The notes: generated from the sequence alone by a model not told the origin. Numbered from the stretch's first letter, positions 1-6,034 are shown. The stretch is 9,228 bases of DNA from Methanoregula sp. (GCA_022710665.1 JAKLGN010000042.1:1-9228); one strand, 5' to 3'. Program-made: numbers and translations.

Positions 1-1
1 C

Positions 2-73
2 GTAATCGTCCTGATGGCCGCTATAGGTGCTGTTGAGCTGTGGTACTTCCGGTGGAAAGGATGGTTCGAATAA
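2..73 (+). CDS. C-terminal end of a membrane protein, probably a CorA-type divalent metal transporter (5' truncated)
   Basis: Only the last 23 residues are inside the window, in the frame starting at base 2 and ending with TAA at 71-73. They form the end of a hydrophobic segment (VIVLMAAIGAVELW) followed by an aromatic/basic tail, YFRWKGWFE. In the CorA family the last transmembrane helix ends at the C-terminus with a very similar short basic/aromatic tail (YFRRKGWL-like). CorA proteins are pentameric inner-membrane Mg2+/Co2+ channels. The identification rests on this tail alone, so another membrane protein is possible. An open minus-strand frame covers the same bases but looks less protein-like. 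Confidence 0.5.
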   Translation, partial: VIVLMAAIGAVELWYFRWKGWFE

Positions 74-226
74 ATTCACGGGATCATTGCCGCCGGCGAG
101 GGGCTCTACCAGGGCAGCCTGCATGAAAGGGATCGGGAACGTGGAGACGCATGGTCCTGCGGCAACGGTAGTGGAAGTCGGGATTTGAAGCCCTGCTTTC
201 ACAGCGACCGGACCCATTGCCCATCC

Positions 227-233
227 TTTTTTT
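227..233 (+). terminator. Possible T-run terminator downstream of the CorA-like gene
   Basis: A T7 tract, followed after one C by four more Ts, lies about 155 nt after the CorA-like stop codon. Archaeal RNA polymerase commonly terminates at such T-runs without needing a strong hairpin. A second T6 run is at 272-277. The assignment is only by composition and position. Confidence 0.3.
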
Positions 234-437
234 CTTTTCATATTCCATAGTTTTATCGTCTGACAACGGGGTTTTTTACGGCGCTCATGGTATGTATGAG
301 GGGCCGGGGATTTGACCAGACGGTGTTATACCTGCTTGCCGGTTCTTCGGGGCAATCATTTATTATTGAACATGTCTATGGATACATACCAGAACTGAAG
401 AAAATTCAAGGATAATCCCCGGTTTCCCTGTTCACGG

Positions 438-443
438 TATAAT
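438..443 (+). promoter_or_regulatory. Candidate TATA box of htpX-pspAB
   Basis: TATAAT lies at 438-443. Its centre is about 25 nt before the ATG at 465, the distance expected between an archaeal TATA box and the transcription start. If this box is used, the htpX message would be leaderless or nearly so, which fits the absence of a clear Shine-Dalgarno sequence before 465. Confidence 0.4.
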
Positions 444-464
444 CATTAACATTACGAATACGGG

Positions 465-1373
465 ATGGACAGAATGGTGCGATGGCCTCGTGATTTTGGA
501 CTGCAAGTCCGCATGCTTGGAACCTTATTCGTACTCGGGGTGATCTATTTCATCTTCATCGCGGTATTGGCATATATCGGGGTTGAAACCCTTCTCCTCC
601 TCGCTGTGATGCTCCTTGTCCTCCTGATCCAGTATTTTTTTTCAGACCGCATGGTCCTCTGGTCAATGGGGGCCCGCGAGGTTTCAGAGCAGGAGGAGCC
701 GCATCTCACCGAAACGCTGACACGCCTCTGCGCGATTGCAAATCTTCCACGCCCAAGGCTCGCGCTTGTCGATTCAGCGGTCCCCAATGCATTTGCAACC
801 GGGCGCAATCCCAAAAATTCTGTTATCGCGGTGACCAGCAGTCTTGTCAGTACCCTCAGCCAGGACGAACTCGAGGCCGTTCTCGCCCACGAACTCAGCC
901 ATGTGAAGAACCGCGATGTCATGGTGATCACGTTCGCCGGCTTTTTATCCACGGCAGCGTACTTCCTCTTCAGGAACTGGCTGACGTACGGGAGTGGTCT
1001 TGGCTCCGGATCGGGCGGGCGGAGATCCGATAAAGCCGCCCTCCTCATCATCATCCCGCTGCTTGCCGCCGTGGTCTGGCTGATCAGTTTTCTCTTGATC
1101 AAAGCCCTCTCGCGCTACCGGGAATTTGCCGCCGACAGGGGATCTGCCATACTGACCGGCAATCCCTCCCATCTCGCCTCGGCACTGGTTAAGATAAGCG
1201 GCGAGATGTCGGGTGTCCCAACAAAAGATCTCAGAAGCGTGGAGGGAATGAATGCCTTTTTCATCATTCCGGCCATCTCAGGTACAAGCATCCTGAATCT
1301 CCTCTCCACGCACCCGACGGTGGAGCAGCGGCTGGCAGCCCTGGAGCGGATCCAGCGGGAGATGAAGGGCTGA
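465..1373 (+). CDS. htpX: HtpX-type membrane zinc metalloprotease (peptidase family M48)
   Basis: This 302-aa protein is a membrane-embedded protease that degrades misfolded or damaged membrane proteins. Hydrophobic segments lie near residues 17-35, 42-58, 155-170 and 191-213. The zinc-binding and catalytic HExxH motif is HELSH at 142-146, preceded by the typical DELEAVLAHE context. The third zinc ligand is most likely Glu220 in RYREFAADR (218-225), followed by the conserved C-terminal HPTVEQRL (283-290). A Gly/Ser-rich loop (about 176-186) separates the last two membrane segments. Length is normal for the family. The start at 465 fits a TATA box 25 nt upstream; ATG 474 (residue 4) is an alternative and gives a start closer to related proteins. 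The stop TGA shares its last base with the pspAB ATG, so the two genes are probably translationally coupled. Its neighbours place it in a PspA-linked membrane-stress module. Confidence 0.95.
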   Translation: MDRMVRWPRDFGLQVRMLGTLFVLGVIYFIFIAVLAYIGVETLLLLAVMLLVLLIQYFFSDRMVLWSMGAREVSEQEEPHLTETLTRLCAIANLPRPRLALVDSAVPNAFATGRNPKNSVIAVTSSLVSTLSQDELEAVLAHELSHVKNRDVMVITFAGFLSTAAYFLFRNWLTYGSGLGSGSGGRRSDKAALLIIIPLLAAVVWLISFLLIKALSRYREFAADRGSAILTGNPSHLASALVKISGEMSGVPTKDLRSVEGMNAFFIIPAISGTSILNLLSTHPTVEQRLAALERIQREMKG

Positions 1374-1945
1374 TGGCATGGAAGGATGCCCTGGATTCCC
1401 TGTTCGGGAAGACCACTCTTCCCCGGGCAACGATTGACAACCTCTTTTCGATAGCCACGGCTTCTGTCACGATGCAGGGCGCAATGAACCTGAACCCCTC
1501 CAAAACCGCAGGACTCTGTTTCAAACCCATCGAGTCCTCCACCTATGATACTGCCAGGACAGAGATTGAAGAACTGCTCGAGCTCAGCTCCCGGGAGACA
1601 AAAACAGGCTACCGGATCATCACGGACGCATACCGCTTCACCTGGGTGCTCTTGGAAGATCCCGATTTTGACGATCTCGTCACGGGCATTCACCTCGTCA
1701 GCCAGACCCTCATTGAGCGGGGATTCGGCTCCTATCTCCTGTGTGCAGTCTTCCGGTTTGAGCATGAAAAACCCGTGTACTGGATCTACAATTTCAAGCA
1801 GGGGCGGTACTACCCGTTTGTCCCCCTCCCTGACCAAAAACGTGACAATGCCGCTGAATTCCGTATAAAATCCCTGCTGGAAAAGGAACTCCCGATCCAA
1901 AAAGAGACCGGGTTGTGGTACCCTCTCTGGGGAATACCGGTATAA
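1373..1945 (+). CDS. pspAB: PspA-associated protein PspAB
   Basis: This 190-aa soluble protein has no membrane segment. It matches the remembered pattern of the PspAB family, found beside htpX and pspA genes in archaea and actinobacteria. Matching features are an N-terminal DALDSLFGK helix, the FSIATASVTMQ stretch (25-35), CFKPIE (49-54), TDAYRFTWVLLEDP (84-97), the GFGSYLLCAVFRF core (117-129), an aromatic GRYYPFVPLP motif (144-153), RDNA (157-160), and the end LWYPLWGIPV. Its biochemical role is not known; its conserved genomic company suggests it modulates PspA or HtpX in the envelope-stress response. The ATG overlaps the htpX TGA by one base, with GGGAG about 10 nt upstream inside htpX. 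Transcription is probably from the htpX promoter. No T-run follows the stop. Confidence 0.88.
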   Translation: MAWKDALDSLFGKTTLPRATIDNLFSIATASVTMQGAMNLNPSKTAGLCFKPIESSTYDTARTEIEELLELSSRETKTGYRIITDAYRFTWVLLEDPDFDDLVTGIHLVSQTLIERGFGSYLLCAVFRFEHEKPVYWIYNFKQGRYYPFVPLPDQKRDNAAEFRIKSLLEKELPIQKETGLWYPLWGIPV

Positions 1946-1999
1946 GACTGACAGTATCTGCCCGGTGTTTCAGGGCCCGACGACGGTGTATACAGGTTC
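1946..1999. other. Short convergent spacer between pspAB and pspAA
   Basis: Only 54 nt separate the two converging stop codons. There is no T-run on either strand and only a weak GCCC/GGGC pairing (4 bp). Transcripts from the two sides therefore probably run into each other, leaving room for overlapping 3' ends. Confidence 0.5.
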
Positions 2000-2278
2000 T
2001 TAGTCCTTGAATATGCCGGTTCCCCGGAACACATCATGCGCTTCCTTAAATGTCATATCAGGAGGGGGCACGATGATATCGGATGCAATGAGTTCCTTAT
2101 CGTCAATCAATTCCCCTTTGCTCTTGATGGTGCTGATCAGTTTTGATAAGTTTTTCCTGTACGCCTTTTCATCCCCTTTCTGCACGTTCTCAACTATGGT
2201 GTTGTCTATTTTGTTCAGGATATCGAAGAGGCTGCCTTTGACATTATACTGACCTTCCCCCATGATGCGTATGATCAT
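2000..2278 (-). CDS. pspAA: PspA-associated protein PspAA
   Basis: This 92-aa protein begins with MIIRIMGEGQYNV, the hallmark start of the PspAA family, a small protein encoded next to pspA in archaea and actinobacteria. It has a central helical, charged region (19-60) and the conserved ASDIIVPPPDMTFKEA segment (65-80), ending RGTGIFKD. No signal peptide or membrane segment is seen. Its role is uncharacterised; a PspA partner or regulator is inferred from the gene pairing. The start ATG (2278-2276) overlaps the pspA TGA as ATGA, and GGAGGT (plus-strand 2285-2290) sits 6 nt before it, so expression is coupled to pspA. Confidence 0.9.
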   Translation of the reverse strand: MIIRIMGEGQYNVKGSLFDILNKIDNTIVENVQKGDEKAYRKNLSKLISTIKSKGELIDDKELIASDIIVPPPDMTFKEAHDVFRGTGIFKD

Positions 2279-2973
2279 CTCTTTACCTCCGCCATGAGTT
2301 TTGCAAGTTCGGAATCAACACTGCCCTTCTGGCCGATCCGGGCCAGTTCCCGGTCAATATCATCCCCGCTGCGGGTGATATCCACAAGGGTCCCCTGCTC
2401 AATCAGCTCGTCCAGAGCCGCGGAGCGGGCTTTCATCTCATCTGTCTTGTTCTCGGCCCGCTCAACCGATGTTCCAATATCCGCCATCTCTTCACTGATG
2501 CCGGAGAGCGATTCGCTGATTTTTACCTGGGCTTCTGCAGCAGAATATTGTGCCTTTATGGTCTCTTTCCTGGTGCGGAAGACCTCGATCTTCGTGGAGA
2601 GCCGCTGTTCAGCGGCTACCAGTTTGGCCTGCTCTGCCTCGAGACCCGTGATCTCCGAATCCAGCCCCTCGACCTGCGAGAAGATGGCGCTCTTCCGTTC
2701 CAGGGCAACCCGGGCAAGGTCTTCCCGGTTTGCTTTTGCTGCTTCCTGTGCCTGACCGTCCAGTTTCTGGATGCTCTGGAGCAGTTTTTCCCGCTGGAGC
2801 TGCAGCCGCTTCTTTGCCGTAGCAACCTCTGCAACGCCGCGCTTTACGTTCTGGAGCAGATCAAGCTGCTTCTCATACGAATAATCGAGTGTCTCCCGCG
2901 GATCTTCCGCTGCTCCGAGTAGTTTGCTCATCTTTGCCTTGATTATCGTTCCCATCCGGTTCAAAAGACCCAT
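2275..2973 (-). CDS. pspA: PspA/IM30 (Vipp1) family membrane-stress protein
   Basis: This 232-aa protein has no signal peptide and is almost wholly helical. An N-terminal amphipathic helix (MGLLNRMGTIIKAKMSKLLG, 1-20) would insert into stressed membrane. The conserved AEDPRETLD motif follows (22-30), then a long coiled coil (about 27-195), with a short C-terminal helix (about 203-231). PspA/IM30 proteins belong to the ESCRT-III superfamily and polymerise on membranes to limit leakage and repair damage. Length is typical. The start is fixed by a strong AGGAGGA (plus-strand 2981-2987) 7 nt upstream. The gene leads a two-gene unit with pspAA and faces htpX-pspAB. A TATA-like box at 3037-3048 (minus strand) would give a leader of about 43 nt. 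Confidence 0.95.
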   Translation of the reverse strand: MGLLNRMGTIIKAKMSKLLGAAEDPRETLDYSYEKQLDLLQNVKRGVAEVATAKKRLQLQREKLLQSIQKLDGQAQEAAKANREDLARVALERKSAIFSQVEGLDSEITGLEAEQAKLVAAEQRLSTKIEVFRTRKETIKAQYSAAEAQVKISESLSGISEEMADIGTSVERAENKTDEMKARSAALDELIEQGTLVDITRSGDDIDRELARIGQKGSVDSELAKLMAEVKR

Positions 2974-2980
2974 GCCATTT

Positions 2981-2987
2981 TCCTCCT
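2981..2987 (-). promoter_or_regulatory. Strong ribosome binding site of pspA
   Basis: On the minus strand, AGGAGGA lies 7 nt before the pspA ATG. It fixes the start codon and predicts efficient translation from a leadered message, unlike the apparently SD-poor htpX. Confidence 0.8.
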
Positions 2988-3036
2988 GAACTTCCTTCAG
3001 GTACCTGATTCATTTTTAGTAACTGGCGAGAGGCAC

Positions 3037-3048
3037 GATATACTTTTT
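3037..3048 (-). promoter_or_regulatory. Candidate TATA box of pspA-pspAA
   Basis: Read on the minus strand the sequence is AAAAAGTATATC. With a start site about 25 nt downstream, the transcript would begin near 3016, leaving a leader of about 43 nt that carries the strong ribosome binding site. The assignment is by sequence and spacing only. Confidence 0.42.
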
Positions 3049-3117
3049 GCCTGCTGATACTGACCATGAACCTCCGGTTCTTTGCATACCATGGCCGTGC
3101 ATACTTCTCTTCGCAGC

Positions 3118-3141
3118 CCGGTTCCCGCATGCCGGAACCGG
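3118..3141. repeat. 24-bp near-perfect palindrome upstream of pspA, candidate operator
   Basis: The half-sites CCGGTTCC (3118-3125) and GGAACCGG (3134-3141) are exact inverse complements. Between them lies the palindrome GCATGC (3127-3132), flanked on each side by a C, the only mismatched pair. The dyad centre is about 88 nt upstream of the pspA TATA-like box. Such symmetry suggests a dimeric regulator site, but a purely structural role is possible. Confidence 0.45.
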
Positions 3142-3216
3142 TGAATTGTTCAATGAATGGCACTTTAAAAAAAACCTCTTTTTTCTCCCGATGATCGACA
3201 CACCTGTGCCATCGCT

Positions 3217-3284
3217 GCCCCCATCGGGGCGTCTGCGTCCCTTCATCTCACGGTCGTCCCCGCGGGGGTTGGGGGGTGTCCCCC
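3217..3284. repeat. Cluster of short G/C-run hairpins
   Basis: Three compact inverted repeats follow one another: GCCCC/GGGGC with loop CATC (3217-3230), the palindrome CCCCGCGGGG (3258-3267), and GGGGG/CCCCC with a 3-nt loop (3272-3284). No T-run follows, so they do not look like simple terminators. They resemble intergenic palindromic repeats, which cannot be confirmed from one copy. Confidence 0.4.
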
Positions 3285-3534
3285 TGCCGAAAGGAGAACG
3301 GGAAGCCTTGCCAGCCCTCCCTCCAGGCTCAAAGAGAATACGTGATACCGGTATTACACCTGGAGAACACCGTATGTAAGCGCAGGCACGGAATTACCGG
3401 GCGTAACAGCCCTTGAAATTACCCAGTTGGCTGTGGATGCTCTTTGGAGCCCAATGAATAAAAATCCCGTTCAATATTCTTCCTGCCAGTACCTCTCATT
3501 ACCTTTCCGCTCTCACCGGGCCGCCACCAGAACA

Positions 3535-3547
3535 TTACTTATGAAAT
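3535..3547 (+). promoter_or_regulatory. Candidate TATA-like box of the PEGA-domain gene
   Basis: TTACTTATGAAAT is centred about 25 nt before the ATG at 3566, consistent with a leaderless message. No Shine-Dalgarno sequence precedes the ATG. The match to a TATA consensus is only moderate. Confidence 0.3.
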
Positions 3548-3565
3548 GAGCGGGAACGTTATCGT

Positions 3566-4267
3566 ATGACTCAGTCTCCGTGCTATAACCGGAAGGTTAT
3601 CTCCGGGCTCATCGCCTGCCTGCTCCTTGCAGGCATTCCCGCGGCCATGGCAGCAGACGTGACAAATACAACGGCCTCCGTTGGCGGCATGATCACCGCT
3701 ATCACCTACCCGTCCGGGGCCGCAGTCTCTCTCAACGGGGAATACCGGGGAGTTACCCCTTTACAAATCCAGAACCTTTCTCCTGGGATATACCAGGTCG
3801 ATATCACCATGGCGGGTTACAGAAACGAAACGGTCCGGCGCAAACTCAATGAGGGCAGCATGCTTGAGATAGGGATAAACCTTGAGCTGCTCTCATCGCT
3901 CCCTGCACCCACCGGAAGCGGATCGATTGCTGTTGACTCAAGTCCGGGCGGTGCCGTGGTGCTGCTTGATGGAAACCCTGCCGGGACAACCCCCGTGAGC
4001 CACGCAGCATTGATCCTGAATACTGTCCCGATTGGCAACCATACCGTTACGGTGGAACTCGCGGGATACCCTGCCTATACCAGCACCGTGACGGTCATCA
4101 AGAACCAGGTTGTGAGGGTGAATGCCGATTTCATCACGCCGAGCCCGACCATAACGGCAACGACTGTCGCCACCACGGACCGTCAGAAACCGGCGCCTCT
4201 CTCTCCCCTCATGGTGGTTCTGGCAGCCGGGCTTACCGGCATGGCAGCGGTATTCCGCAGGTCCTGA
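3566..4267 (+). CDS. Exported protein with two PEGA domains and a C-terminal membrane anchor
   Basis: This 233-aa protein begins with a signal peptide: a basic N-terminus (NRK), a hydrophobic core (12-22), and a likely cut near Ala-Met-Ala (27-30). Two PEGA-type beta domains follow. The first is at about 43-108, with YPSGAAVSLNGEYRGVTP and the LSPGIYQVDITMAGY motif; the second is at about 119-188, with SSPGGAVVLLDGNPAGTTP and VPIGNHTVTVELAGY. A Thr-rich linker (191-204) leads to a C-terminal hydrophobic segment starting PLSPLMVVLAAG and ending in FRRS. That layout (Thr-rich stretch, hydrophobic helix, Arg tail) is like archaeal sorting signals of the PGF-CTERM type, but the PGF motif itself is absent. 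PEGA domains are common on archaeal and bacterial surface proteins, where they are thought to bind wall or S-layer components. The exact role is unknown. Confidence 0.85.
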   Translation: MTQSPCYNRKVISGLIACLLLAGIPAAMAADVTNTTASVGGMITAITYPSGAAVSLNGEYRGVTPLQIQNLSPGIYQVDITMAGYRNETVRRKLNEGSMLEIGINLELLSSLPAPTGSGSIAVDSSPGGAVVLLDGNPAGTTPVSHAALILNTVPIGNHTVTVELAGYPAYTSTVTVIKNQVVRVNADFITPSPTITATTVATTDRQKPAPLSPLMVVLAAGLTGMAAVFRRS

Positions 4268-4268
4268 A

Positions 4269-4275
4269 TTTTTTT
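4269..4275 (+). terminator. T-run terminator after the PEGA-domain gene
   Basis: A T7 tract starts two bases after the stop codon and is the expected archaeal termination signal. It suggests the following PKD gene is transcribed separately. The adjacent GGTATACG (4280-4287) could be that gene's TATA box. Confidence 0.5.
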
Positions 4276-4279
4276 ATGA

Positions 4280-4287
4280 TGGTATAC
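4280..4287 (+). promoter_or_regulatory. Candidate TATA-like box of the PKD-domain gene
   Basis: GGTATACG is centred about 26 nt before the ATG at 4311. An upstream T-rich stretch (4269-4277) could serve instead, with a start further upstream. Evidence is spacing and composition only. Confidence 0.3.
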
Positions 4288-4310
4288 GAAAAAAAGTACA
4301 GGGCTCTTCC

Positions 4311-5312
4311 ATGACCAGATCTACCATGCCAAAACCATTTCCCGACAGGACTCTCTGGGTTCTCCTCACGCTCTGCCTTCTCTGTGCCTCCTTTGTATCA
4401 GCTGCCGGTCCTGCACCAGGAACACCGACCGGAACCGTCCCACCCGTCCTGCTGGCGTGTGCCCAGGCAACGAATCCCGTAGCCGTATTCACCTGCAATT
4501 TCCCGGCAGATCCGCCGGCAATAATCCCTGCCGGCCCTCCCTATATCATCAACTGCACCGATAATTCCTGGGCAGGGTTCAACCAATCAATTGCGTCATG
4601 GAGATGGGAATTCGGTGATGGAGGGACAGCCACCGATAAAAACCCCCTGCACGCCTATTCCGAGGCAAGTCTGTACGATATCAGGTTAACCGTGACCACG
4701 TGGTGTGGCAGTCAGTATTCCAACACAACCACGCACAGAATATCCATATTCTGCAGTGTCCCGGAACCGGCATTTACCACAAATGTGACAGAAGGGTATG
4801 CACCGCTGGCGGTCCAGGTAACCGATGCTGCGAAAAATGCGCCTGAAGGCATAACCCGGTGGACTTACTGGTTTGATGATGACCGCTTCAGCCACAGCAG
4901 GAACCCGGTCTTTACGTATACCGTCCCGGGCACCTACACGATCAACCAGTCGGTCTGGAAGGATTGTGTACCGCTCAGCAGCCGGTCCTATCCCCCCGCC
5001 ACGCGCCAGATCATTGTCAGTGCTCACCCCTCCGTCACGCACGAGGTCAATGGAACAGCCACGGAGCCGGCACCAGCCCCGTCGCTCGATTCCGTGACCC
5101 TGCTGACAACCGAACCCATGCCCTCTGCTACAAGACCGGAACATCCGGGCAATACTCCCGTCTCTGGTAGTGCAGAAGATGCAGTGCAACATACTCCCGC
5201 GGTCACCGGGCCTGCCGGTATCGCCATCCTGCCGGTCATTGTCCTTACGCTCATCATTCTTGCGGTCATCGGTTTTGGAATATACCTGTTCAGGACACAT
5301 CGCCGGGAATGA
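4311..5312 (+). CDS. Exported PKD-domain surface protein with a C-terminal transmembrane anchor
   Basis: This 333-aa protein has a signal peptide (hydrophobic 15-30, likely cut near SAA 30-32) and two PKD-type immunoglobulin-like folds. The first is at about 57-147, with the classic core SWRWEFGDGG (96-105) and the HAYSEASLYDIRLTV strand (114-128). The second is at about 151-237 and is more divergent: WTYWFDDDR (184-192) replaces the WxFGDG core, followed by FTYTVPGTYTI (201-211). A Pro/Thr/Ser-rich stalk (238-300) leads to a single helix (302-326) and a short basic tail, RTHRRE. Six N-glycosylation sequons lie outside the helix (Asn81, 91, 138, 158, 212, 247). Cysteines at 50, 62, 82, 132, 148 and 219 could form disulphides. 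PKD domains mediate protein or carbohydrate contacts on archaeal surfaces; the ligand is unknown. ATG 4326 (residue 6) is a possible alternative start. Confidence 0.85.
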   Translation: MTRSTMPKPFPDRTLWVLLTLCLLCASFVSAAGPAPGTPTGTVPPVLLACAQATNPVAVFTCNFPADPPAIIPAGPPYIINCTDNSWAGFNQSIASWRWEFGDGGTATDKNPLHAYSEASLYDIRLTVTTWCGSQYSNTTTHRISIFCSVPEPAFTTNVTEGYAPLAVQVTDAAKNAPEGITRWTYWFDDDRFSHSRNPVFTYTVPGTYTINQSVWKDCVPLSSRSYPPATRQIIVSAHPSVTHEVNGTATEPAPAPSLDSVTLLTTEPMPSATRPEHPGNTPVSGSAEDAVQHTPAVTGPAGIAILPVIVLTLIILAVIGFGIYLFRTHRRE

Positions 5313-5323
5313 CCGGGCAAGCC

Positions 5324-5329
5324 TTTTTT
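5324..5329 (+). terminator. T-run terminator after the PKD-domain gene
   Basis: A T6 run 11 nt after the stop codon, flanked by GCC and CCCC, is a plausible archaeal terminator. No strong hairpin is needed or seen directly before it. Confidence 0.45.
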
Positions 5330-5548
5330 CCCCGGGGTGTTCAGAAGAACGTTCCCCCGGTTTCCCGGGTGCATTCCGGCGCTTCAGGGAAATTTCCCCC
5401 CTGGGAGACACGACAGGCACCGGAGGCCGGCAGGTTCCTGATCCCCCAACCACCCATGTGCGGCGGGACCTCTCCGGCCAGGAGTCCCTGTGCACTTTCA
5501 CACCCCGCCAGCCGTACCTTCATTGCCTCTGCCCTTTCATGGATGTGC

Positions 5549-5553
5549 GGTGA
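5549..5553 (+). promoter_or_regulatory. Ribosome binding site that decides the start of the 92-aa gene
   Basis: GGTGA lies 5 nt before the ATG at 5559 and matches the archaeal 16S rRNA 3' end (UCACC). This favours 5559 over the far-upstream ATG of the same frame at 5490, whose extra 23 residues are Pro/His-rich. Confidence 0.55.
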
Positions 5554-5558
5554 AACAT

Positions 5559-5837
5559 ATGCGAAGGATGGAACTGGACCCCCTCATTCTCCGGTGGAAG
5601 AAGACCACCCGTGCCCTGAAGATTCACGAGCAGCACTGCGGGAAGTATTTCACGGATATCCTTGAACGGCGCACGGATGCGGAACTGGCGCTCTTCAGGG
5701 ACCCGGTGGAGGCAGCAGCGTTCTTCTGCCTGGTGGACGTGGTGATGCGATCCCTTGACAAAAATTCGCCTGGTCTTTCATCGTCGTTGCCGGTGACCCG
5801 CCAGCAGTCAATTATTGCGGATATGCCGGGAGCGTAG
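5559..5837 (+). CDS. Hypothetical small protein (92 aa), not recognised
   Basis: The protein starts MRRMELDPLILRWKK, followed by a basic/amphipathic helical stretch (about 10-40) and an acidic-hydrophobic helix with ELALFRDPVEAAAFFCLVDVV (42-62). The tail (68-92) is Ser/Pro-rich. No signal peptide, full transmembrane span or known motif was recognised; cysteines are at 27 and 57 only. The start is chosen from the GGTGA site 5 nt upstream; ATG 5568 (residue 4) is possible. Its stop is an amber TAG directly followed by an in-frame ATG and 28 further codons to a TAA. No readthrough is claimed. It stands alone between the PKD gene and the ferredoxin. Confidence 0.55.
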   Translation: MRRMELDPLILRWKKTTRALKIHEQHCGKYFTDILERRTDAELALFRDPVEAAAFFCLVDVVMRSLDKNSPGLSSSLPVTRQQSIIADMPGA

Positions 5838-6016
5838 ATGCTGCAGCAAAGACCGCGACGCTGCCATGGATCGCCGTTTCAGCAGGAACCAAATGACCCG
5901 GAAGACGGGATCGAGCATCCCCGGTAAAAACCTGAAGTGCTGCCCGTCCCAAAAAACGCAGAGATGCGCTGCGACCGGCAGCAGGGAGAAACCAGCCGAC
6001 AGGACATGCAGGGACG

Positions 6017-6034
6017 CCGGGGGTAATCCCCCGG
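6017..6034. repeat. 7-bp hairpin with TAAT loop
   Basis: CCGGGGG (6017-6023) pairs exactly with CCCCCGG (6028-6034) around a TAAT loop. It lies in non-coding sequence about 180 nt after the 92-aa gene. It may be a 3' end structure or one of the G/C-run palindromes scattered through the intergenic regions of this window. Confidence 0.4.

Larger units (their letters stand above)
74..464. other. Intergenic region between the CorA-like gene and htpX
   Basis: No convincing gene was found in these 391 nt. Two T-runs on the plus strand, T7 at 227-233 (followed by TCTTTTC-type sequence) and T6 at 272-277, could end transcription from the upstream gene. A minus-strand frame opening with ATG at 241 (start MKRKKGWAMGP) stays open for 80 codons to the left edge. 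It overlaps the CorA-like tail and lacks a clear ribosome binding site, so it is noted rather than called. The last 30 nt hold the likely htpX promoter. Confidence 0.5.
2974..3565. other. Dyad-rich intergenic region between pspA and the PEGA gene
   Basis: This 592-nt divergent region holds no convincing gene. It contains the pspA leader and TATA-like box (3037-3048), a near-perfect 24-bp dyad (3118-3141), and an A8 tract and T6 run around 3167-3184. A cluster of short hairpins lies at 3217-3284, a dyad pair at 3322-3366, and the PEGA-gene promoter is near 3535-3547. A plus-strand frame at 3047-3379 is Pro/Arg-rich and spans the hairpins, so it is not called. Confidence 0.5.
5313..5558. other. 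Intergenic region with a 12-bp perfect palindrome
   Basis: Overlapping open frames here are Pro/Arg-rich and not protein-like. The region holds the T-run noted above and GGGAAATTTCCC at 5387-5398, a perfect 12-bp palindrome about 160 nt before the next start codon. No clear TATA box for the next gene was seen. Confidence 0.4.

Noticed and set aside
545..1102. 185-codon minus-strand open frame
   Set aside because: It is antisense to htpX including its HELSH motif, and its product is Arg/Ser/Thr-rich without features.
1115..1900. 261-codon minus-strand open frame
   Set aside because: It is antisense to the end of htpX and to pspAB, which carry clear family motifs and a coupled start.
3047..3379. 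110-codon plus-strand open frame upstream of the PEGA gene
   Set aside because: It passes through the pspA TATA-like box, the 24-bp dyad and the hairpin cluster, and its product is Pro/Arg-rich with no recognised pattern.
3454..3549. 31-codon open frame with GGAG 4 nt upstream
   Set aside because: It is too short and shows no protein pattern. It overlaps the likely PEGA-gene promoter, so translation is unlikely.
4686..5501. 271-codon minus-strand open frame
   Set aside because: It is antisense to the PKD-domain gene; the product is Arg/Gly/Cys-rich and has no export signal or domain.
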